Origin: Caulobacter henricii
GTDB taxonomy: Bacteria; Pseudomonadota; Alphaproteobacteria; Caulobacterales; Caulobacteraceae
Assembly (NCBI RefSeq): GCF_001414055.1
Contig: NZ_CP013002.1
Coordinates: forward strand, 3,658,001-3,722,000
Direction of reading: 5' to 3'
Length of the DNA: 64,000 nt
Both the position numbers and the translations under genes were made by a program. Positions 59,141-64,000 of this stretch are shown piece after piece. The notes beneath the pieces are model-generated. The model was not told where the DNA came from. It did not search any database and saw only the letters and a list, made by a program, of their open reading frames with translations. Each line of letters starts with the position of its first letter. The first letter of the stretch is position 1.

Positions 59141-61171
59141 TTGACGAGCCTCCCGTTCTTCTCGCCCTACCGACATGGCTTTGTCCGCGTGGCCACGGCC
59201 GTTCCCAAGGTCAGGCTGGTCGATCCGGCCGCCAATGCCGCCAGCACGCTGGACCAGGTGCGCGAGGCCGATGCGGCCGGCGTGGCGGTGATGGTGTTCC
59301 CGGAACTGGGCCTGACCGGCTATTCGATCGACGACCTGCTGCAGCAGACCGCCCTGCTAGACGCGGTCGAGACGGCCATCGAGACCCTGGCCAGGGCCAG
59401 CGCCGACCTGGCACCGCTGTTCATCGTCGGCGCGCCGCTCAGGCTCGAAGGTCGGCTCTACAACACCGCCATCGCCATCCAGGGCGGCCGGGTGCGGGGC
59501 GTGATCCCCAAGAGCTTCCTGCCCAACTATCGCGAATTCTACGAGCGCCGCTGGTTCACCCCCGGCGCCGGCGTGGTCGGCCGGACCGTGACCCTGGCCG
59601 GGCAAAATGTGCCGTTCGGGACCGACATTCTCCTTCGGGCCAGCGGCCCGACACCCTTCACTGTGGGTATCGAGATCTGCGAAGACGTCTGGACGCCGAC
59701 TCCGCCCAGCACCGCCCAGGCCTTGGCGGGCGCCGAGATCCTGCTGAACCTGTCGGCCAGCAACATCACCATCGGCAAGTCCGAGACCCGCCGCCTGCTC
59801 TGCGCCAGCCAGTCAGCCCGCGCCATTGCCGCCTATGTCTATTCGGCGGCCGGGGCGGGCGAGAGCTCGACCGACGTGGCCTGGGACGGCCATGCCGACA
59901 TCCACGAGATGGGCAATCTGCTGGCGGAAACCCCGCGCTTCTCGACCACCGCCGTCATGGCCCTGGCCGATATCGATGTCGACCGGATCCGCCAGGAGCG
60001 GATGCGGGTGGTCAGTTTCGGCGATGCCGCCGCCCTGACCCCGAGCGCGTTCCGGATCGTGCCCTTTGACTTCACCCCGCCGGCCGGCGACCTGGCCCTG
60101 GCCCGCACCGTCGAGCGCTTCCCGTTCACGCCGTCCGACCCGGCCAGGCTGCGCGACAACTGCTACGAGGCCTACAATATCCAGGTCCAGGGCCTGGCCC
60201 GCCGGGTCGAGGCCTCGGGCCTGAAAAAGCTGGTGATCGGCATATCGGGTGGCCTCGACTCGACCCATGCCCTGATCGTCGCCGCCAAGGCCATGGACCA
60301 GCTGTGCCTGCCCCGCGCCAATATCCTGGCCTATACCCTGCCGGGCTTCGCCACCTCGGACCGCACCAAGGCCAATGCCTGGGCCCTGATGAAGGCCATG
60401 GGCGTGACGGCCGGCGAGATCGACATCCGTCCGGCCGCCGAGCAGATGCTGAAGGACCTCGACCATCCCTATAGCCGGGGTGAGGCGGTCTATGACGTGA
60501 CCTTCGAGAACGTCCAGGCCGGCCTACGCACCGACTATCTGTTCCGCCTGGCCAATCATAACGGGGCCCTGGTCGTCGGCACCGGCGACCTGTCGGAACT
60601 GGCCCTGGGCTGGTGCACCTATGGCGTCGGCGACCAGATGAGCCACTACAATCCCAATTCCGGGGTGGCCAAGACCCTGATCCAGCACCTGATCCGCTTC
60701 GTAGCGGCTTCGGGCGATGTCGATGCGGCCACGGCCGACCTGCTGGAGGACATCCTCGCCACCGAGATCTCGCCGGAACTGGTGCCGGGCGAACAGGTCC
60801 AGGCCACCGAGAGCTTTGTCGGTCCCTATGCCCTGCAGGACTTCAACCTCTATTACCTGACCCGCTATGGCATGACACCGTCCAAGATCGCCTTCCTGGC
60901 CTGGACCGCCTGGCATGACGCCGGCCAGGGCGGCTGGCCGGTCGGCCTTCCCGAGGACCAGAGGCGCGCCTATGATCTGGCCGAGATCCGGCGCTGGCTC
61001 GAGCTCTTCCTGCGCCGCTTCTTCGCCAACCAGTTCAAGCGCTCGGCCATGCCCAACGGGCCCAAGATCTCGTCGGGCGGAGCCCTGTCGCCGCGTGGCG
61101 ACTGGCGGATGCCCTCGGATGCGACAGCCGAGGTCTGGCTGGCCGAACTGCAGGCCGGCGTACCGGCCTGA
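59141..61171 (+). CDS. nadE: Glutamine-dependent NAD(+) synthetase
   Basis: A 676-residue two-domain enzyme turning deamido-NAD into NAD. The N-terminal nitrilase-type glutaminase (1-300) shows Glu in [10 protein letters not shown] (about 55), Lys in [14 protein letters not shown] and Cys in GIEICEDVW. The C-terminal synthetase (about 345-676) has the P-loop [13 protein letters not shown] and [17 protein letters not shown]. Length and order match the long actinobacterial/alphaproteobacterial form. The start is TTG 59141 with AAAGG nine bases upstream; the protein then reads into the family-typical YRHGFVRVA. Confidence 0.95.
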   Translation: MTSLPFFSPYRHGFVRVATAVPKVRLVDPAANAASTLDQVREADAAGVAVMVFPELGLTGYSIDDLLQQTALLDAVETAIETLARASADLAPLFIVGAPLRLEGRLYNTAIAIQGGRVRGVIPKSFLPNYREFYERRWFTPGAGVVGRTVTLAGQNVPFGTDILLRASGPTPFTVGIEICEDVWTPTPPSTAQALAGAEILLNLSASNITIGKSETRRLLCASQSARAIAAYVYSAAGAGESSTDVAWDGHADIHEMGNLLAETPRFSTTAVMALADIDVDRIRQERMRVVSFGDAAALTPSAFRIVPFDFTPPAGDLALARTVERFPFTPSDPARLRDNCYEAYNIQVQGLARRVEASGLKKLVIGISGGLDSTHALIVAAKAMDQLCLPRANILAYTLPGFATSDRTKANAWALMKAMGVTAGEIDIRPAAEQMLKDLDHPYSRGEAVYDVTFENVQAGLRTDYLFRLANHNGALVVGTGDLSELALGWCTYGVGDQMSHYNPNSGVAKTLIQHLIRFVAASGDVDAATADLLEDILATEISPELVPGEQVQATESFVGPYALQDFNLYYLTRYGMTPSKIAFLAWTAWHDAGQGGWPVGLPEDQRRAYDLAEIRRWLELFLRRFFANQFKRSAMPNGPKISSGGALSPRGDWRMPSDATAEVWLAELQAGVPA

Positions 61172-61271
61172 ACCTTTCACCCATCCCGCCCCTTGCGTCG
61201 GATGATCGTTAAGATACCCGTGCTAGTTGGCGATGAGGCCCCGTGGCGGGGTCGATGATCCTGGGGGTCTT

Positions 61272-62561
61272 GTGAGCGCGATCTATCCGGTGATCCTGTG
61301 CGGCGGTTCGGGCACCCGCCTGTGGCCGGCCTCGCGCGCCGACCAGCCCAAGCAGTTCCTGAAACTGATCGGCGCGACCTCCAGCTTCCAGGACACCGTC
61401 CTGCGGGTGAAGGACCTGCCCGGCCGGGCCGAGATCGTCATCGTCACCGGCGAGGCCATGGTCGGCTTTGTCCTGGCCCAGTGTGACGAGATCGATGTGG
61501 CGGTCACCGTGCTGGTCGAGCCGGAAGCCCGCGACTCGGCCCCCGCCGTCGCTGCGGCCGCCGCCTATGTCCAGTCCCGCGACCCGGACGGCGTGGCCCT
61601 GATGCTGGCCGCCGATCACCATATTGCCGAGCCGGAGATCTTCGGTCAGGCGGCCCTGACCGCAGCTCGGGCCGCCGCCGAGGGCTGGATCGTCACCTTC
61701 GGGGTCCGGCCGACCGGGCCGGCCACCGGCTTTGGCTATATCCGCCCCGGCGAGCCCCTGGCGGGCGGCGCCGTCAACCGGGTGGCCGCCTTCGTCGAAA
61801 AGCCCGACCGTGCCACCGCCGAAACCTATGTCGCCCAGGGCTATCTCTGGAACAGCGGCAATTTCGCCTTCAAGGCCGAGGTCCTGATGGGCGAACTCGA
61901 CGCCTTTGAACCCAGCGTTTCGGCCGCCGCCCGCGCCTGTGTCGCCGCCCTCGACGTCAAGGACGGCCTGGGTCGGCTGGACAAGGCCGCCTTTGGCCAG
62001 GCGGCCAGGATCTCGCTCGACTATGCCGTCATGGAGCGGACCCAGAAGGCCGCCGTGGTCCCCGCCGCCTTTTCGTGGTCGGATCTGGGGGCCTGGGATG
62101 CGATCTGGGAGGCCTGTCCCAAGACCGAGGACGACAATGCCGTGTCCGGCGACGTCACCCTGATCGATTGCGAGCGGGTCCTGGCCCGGTCGACCGGTCC
62201 GTTCATCGGCGTGATCGGCCTGTCCGACATCATTGTGGTCGCCGAGCCCGACGCGGTGCTGGTCTGCCACCGCGACGCCAGCCAGGTCGTGAAGACCCTG
62301 GTCGACGGTCTCAAGCGCGACGGTCGCGCCATCGCCCATGGTCGCGAGCGTGGCGGAGCCCGGCGGCTCCTGTCGACCACGGCCACGGCCAGAGTCGAAC
62401 AATGGGCCCTGAAGGCCGGCGAAACGGTCGAGCTTCCTGCCGGAGTCGTTCAGGTGCTGGAGGGAGACGTGGAGGGCCTTGGCCCGGTCACCAGCCTGGA
62501 CCAGCCCCAAACCGTCAGGGCCTCAAACACCGCTATTCTGCTGATCACGTCGCGGCCTTAA
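61272..62561 (+). CDS. manC: Mannose-1-phosphate guanylyltransferase
   Basis: A 429-residue enzyme making GDP-mannose. IYPVILCGGSGTRLWPASR (4-22), LMLAADHHIAEPE, FGYIRPGEPL, AAFVEKPDRATAETYV, GYLWNSGNFAFKAEVL and SDLGAWDAIWE are the expected motifs. The C-terminal cupin-like region is short (VEQWALKAGETVELP onward), so the isomerase half of bifunctional ManC/AlgA is missing; the adjacent AGE-type gene may supply it. The GTG start at 61272 follows GGGGG. Its end overlaps the convergent gene by 17 bases. Confidence 0.92.
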   Translation: MSAIYPVILCGGSGTRLWPASRADQPKQFLKLIGATSSFQDTVLRVKDLPGRAEIVIVTGEAMVGFVLAQCDEIDVAVTVLVEPEARDSAPAVAAAAAYVQSRDPDGVALMLAADHHIAEPEIFGQAALTAARAAAEGWIVTFGVRPTGPATGFGYIRPGEPLAGGAVNRVAAFVEKPDRATAETYVAQGYLWNSGNFAFKAEVLMGELDAFEPSVSAAARACVAALDVKDGLGRLDKAAFGQAARISLDYAVMERTQKAAVVPAAFSWSDLGAWDAIWEACPKTEDDNAVSGDVTLIDCERVLARSTGPFIGVIGLSDIIVVAEPDAVLVCHRDASQVVKTLVDGLKRDGRAIAHGRERGGARRLLSTTATARVEQWALKAGETVELPAGVVQVLEGDVEGLGPVTSLDQPQTVRASNTAILLITSRP

Positions 62562-63699
62562 CGGCCCGGTCCATTTCGGCGATCGCACAGACGATATGAT
62601 AGAACGAGGAGGCCGGGGCGGCTTCCTCAACAAAGGTGCCGTCGGGCCTGAGCTTGTCTCGCCACAGGCCCGGCACGGGCGTGCGGAGATATTGCAGCAG
62701 GCCCTCGGCCCCGTCGGCCGCCACACCCCACCAGCGCGCTTCGCCGGTGATCTCGGCGGCCAGCACCCCGGCCTTGATCCGCTCGGTTTGCGGCCAGAGA
62801 CGCGCCCCCCCGTCATGGACGCTCATGTCGGTGAGCAGGGCATTGATGGCCACGCCGCGTTCGGCATCGACCCCGACGGTCTCGGCGAGATCGATCATCC
62901 GCAGGGCCGCGGCAGTGGCGTCGGGCCGGGCGGCCAGTCGTCCCCAGCGCAGCAGCAGCCAGCCCCATTCATACTGATGGCCCGGTTCCCAGATCTGGCC
63001 GGTCTGGCCCGGAGCGGGAGTCCAGTCCGCCGCGAAAAACTCGCGCAGGGCCCCGGTCCCCGGGTCAATGAACCGCGCCAGGGCCAGTTCGGCGATCTCG
63101 TCGGCCAGGCTCCGCCAGACCGGATCAGGGTCGAACGCCGCCCAGGCCAGGCAGGCCTCAAAGAGGTGCATGTGCGGATTGGAATGCTGCGGCGGGTCCA
63201 TCGGTGTCGACTCGCGGAAGCCGCCCAGCTCGTGTTTCAGGGTGTCGATCAGGGTCTGGCGGACCGACACGGCCACTTCGCGCAGATCGGCACGGCCGGT
63301 CACCTGGCAGGCACTGGCCAGGGCGAACAGGGCGAAGGCCTGGTCATAGAGCGCGGCCGTCTCATCCAGGCTGACGCCCCCGGGCCCGACCAGGGTGCGG
63401 AACAGGCCGTCGGGCCGACGATAGACGTCGAGATAATAGCCCAGGCCATGGTCCACCGCCGACCGCCAGGGCCCACTCCAGCCGAGATCGCCGGCGGCGG
63501 CGAAGGCATAGATCTGGCGCGGCAGCACCCGACCCCGGCGCGGCGAATCGATCGCCTCGCCCGATTGCTGGACGGTCTCGAAGAAGCCGCCGCCGGTCTG
63601 GTCTGCCCCGACTGACCACCACAGGGGAAAGGCCGTCTGGTTGACCCAGGTCTTCAGACGGTCGCGCAGGCGCGCGGCATCAGAGAAGGCATCGGTCAT
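62545..63699 (-). CDS. AGE-family epimerase/isomerase (mannose-6-phosphate isomerase type)
   Basis: A 384-residue alpha/alpha-barrel sugar isomerase of the N-acylglucosamine 2-epimerase family. GGFFETVQQSG, RRGRVLPRQIYAFA, YDQAFALFALASA, HSNPHMHLFEACLAW and WEPGHQYEWGWLLLRW hold the barrel His and Glu residues. Because it is convergent with and overlaps manC, fructose-6-P to mannose-6-P isomerisation for GDP-mannose is the likely reaction; cellobiose or GlcNAc epimerase activity cannot be excluded. Confidence 0.87.
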   Translation of the reverse strand: MTDAFSDAARLRDRLKTWVNQTAFPLWWSVGADQTGGGFFETVQQSGEAIDSPRRGRVLPRQIYAFAAAGDLGWSGPWRSAVDHGLGYYLDVYRRPDGLFRTLVGPGGVSLDETAALYDQAFALFALASACQVTGRADLREVAVSVRQTLIDTLKHELGGFRESTPMDPPQHSNPHMHLFEACLAWAAFDPDPVWRSLADEIAELALARFIDPGTGALREFFAADWTPAPGQTGQIWEPGHQYEWGWLLLRWGRLAARPDATAAALRMIDLAETVGVDAERGVAINALLTDMSVHDGGARLWPQTERIKAGVLAAEITGEARWWGVAADGAEGLLQYLRTPVPGLWRDKLRPDGTFVEEAAPASSFYHIVCAIAEMDRAVKAAT

Positions 63700-63800
63700 C
63701 AGAAGCGCTCCGGGTGGAGGCTGCTTTCTAGGCCAAGTTGCGGCCCAGCGCCAAGACGCCGGCTTGGCGCCGCACGGCCTCAGGCGATAAAGCTCGCCCC

Positions 63801-64000
63801 ATGGACACCCTGCCGCCCCTCGCCGCCGTTTTCCTCGACCGGGACGGCGTGCTCAATATCGACCATGGCTATGTCAGCGACCCCGACCGCCTAGAGTGGA
63901 TCGAGGGTGCCCGCGAGGCCGTCGTCGCCCTGACCCGGGCCGGGCTGAGGCTGATGGTGGTGACCAACCAGTCCGGGATCGGCCGCGGCTATTTCGAGGA
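63801..64000 (+). CDS. gmhB: HAD phosphatase, GmhB-like (partial)
   Basis: The first 66 residues of a histidinol-phosphatase/GmhB-type HAD enzyme, cut by the window end. Motif I is in FLDRDGVLNIDHGYVSDPDR and motif II in VVTNQSGIGRGYF; NIDHGYV is typical of heptose-1,7-bisphosphate 7-phosphatase, the step between the two HldE reactions of ADP-heptose synthesis. A histidinol phosphatase or GDP-manno-heptose relative is the alternative. It is divergent from the AGE-type isomerase with 101 bases between starts. Confidence 0.78.
   Translation, partial: MDTLPPLAAVFLDRDGVLNIDHGYVSDPDRLEWIEGAREAVVALTRAGLRLMVVTNQSGIGRGYFE

Overview
The window is a GC-rich, densely coded stretch of chromosome that reads as an alphaproteobacterium of the Caulobacteraceae type (Caulobacter/Phenylobacterium-like). 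Supporting signs are the gene order rnd-lptC-lptA-lptB-rpoN-hpf-ptsN, an FtsZ-binding FzlA-like protein, an Hsp20 gene followed by a DUF1150 gene, a short HRDC-less RNase D, a complex I NDUFA9-type protein, and frequent GTG/TTG starts. No phage, plasmid, IS or CRISPR sequence was seen.

Layout. 1-17.0 kb is a cell-surface glycan block. It holds the 3' part of a type I secretion ABC exporter and a flippase/GT2/lipoprotein/membrane-protein module that resembles a GtrA-GtrB-GtrC lipid-carrier glycosylation set. It also has a GNAT plus PIG-L deacetylase pair, a sulfotransferase with a long coiled coil, four further glycosyltransferases, a methyltransferase and two left-handed-beta-helix acyltransferases. 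17.1-24.5 kb is stress and envelope housekeeping: Hsp20 with a ROSE-like RNA thermometer, DUF1150, ptsN, hpf, an ExoD-family gene, rpoN, lptB, lptA, lptC, rnd and tRNA-Leu(CAG). 24.6-32.6 kb carries an NDUFA9-like protein, uppP and glutamate synthase (gltD-gltB).

32.6-33.8 kb is a gene-free region of about 1.2 kb rich in long palindromic repeats; related copies recur near 43.3 and 45.6 kb. 33.8-36.2 kb holds a divergent pair of citrate-synthase-like genes, one fused to an N-terminal MerR-like helix-turn-helix and apparently leaderless. Next come a CDF metal exporter, hldE, fzlA, queG, an alpha/beta hydrolase, galU, an FKBP lipoprotein, ilvA and a second hydrolase.

45.7-56.9 kb is a second surface-polysaccharide block: rfbC, a GT2 rhamnosyltransferase-like gene, argE and purU in between, rfbB-rfbD-rfbA, then an O-antigen ABC exporter (Wzm/Wzt) overlapping a large WbsX-RgpF fusion. 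57-64 kb has transketolase, glutamine-dependent NAD synthetase, mannose-1-phosphate guanylyltransferase, an AGE-type isomerase and the start of a GmhB-like phosphatase.

Together the genes make activated sugars (UDP-glucose, dTDP-rhamnose, GDP-mannose, ADP-heptose), recycle undecaprenyl carrier, build and decorate a surface polysaccharide, export it by an ABC route and move LPS outwards (LptABC). The points I think most deserve follow-up are the HTH-citrate synthase pair with its spaced operator-like dyad, the ROSE-like thermometer, the palindromic repeat family and the GtrABC-like module. Functions come from recognising family motifs by eye; no database search was run.
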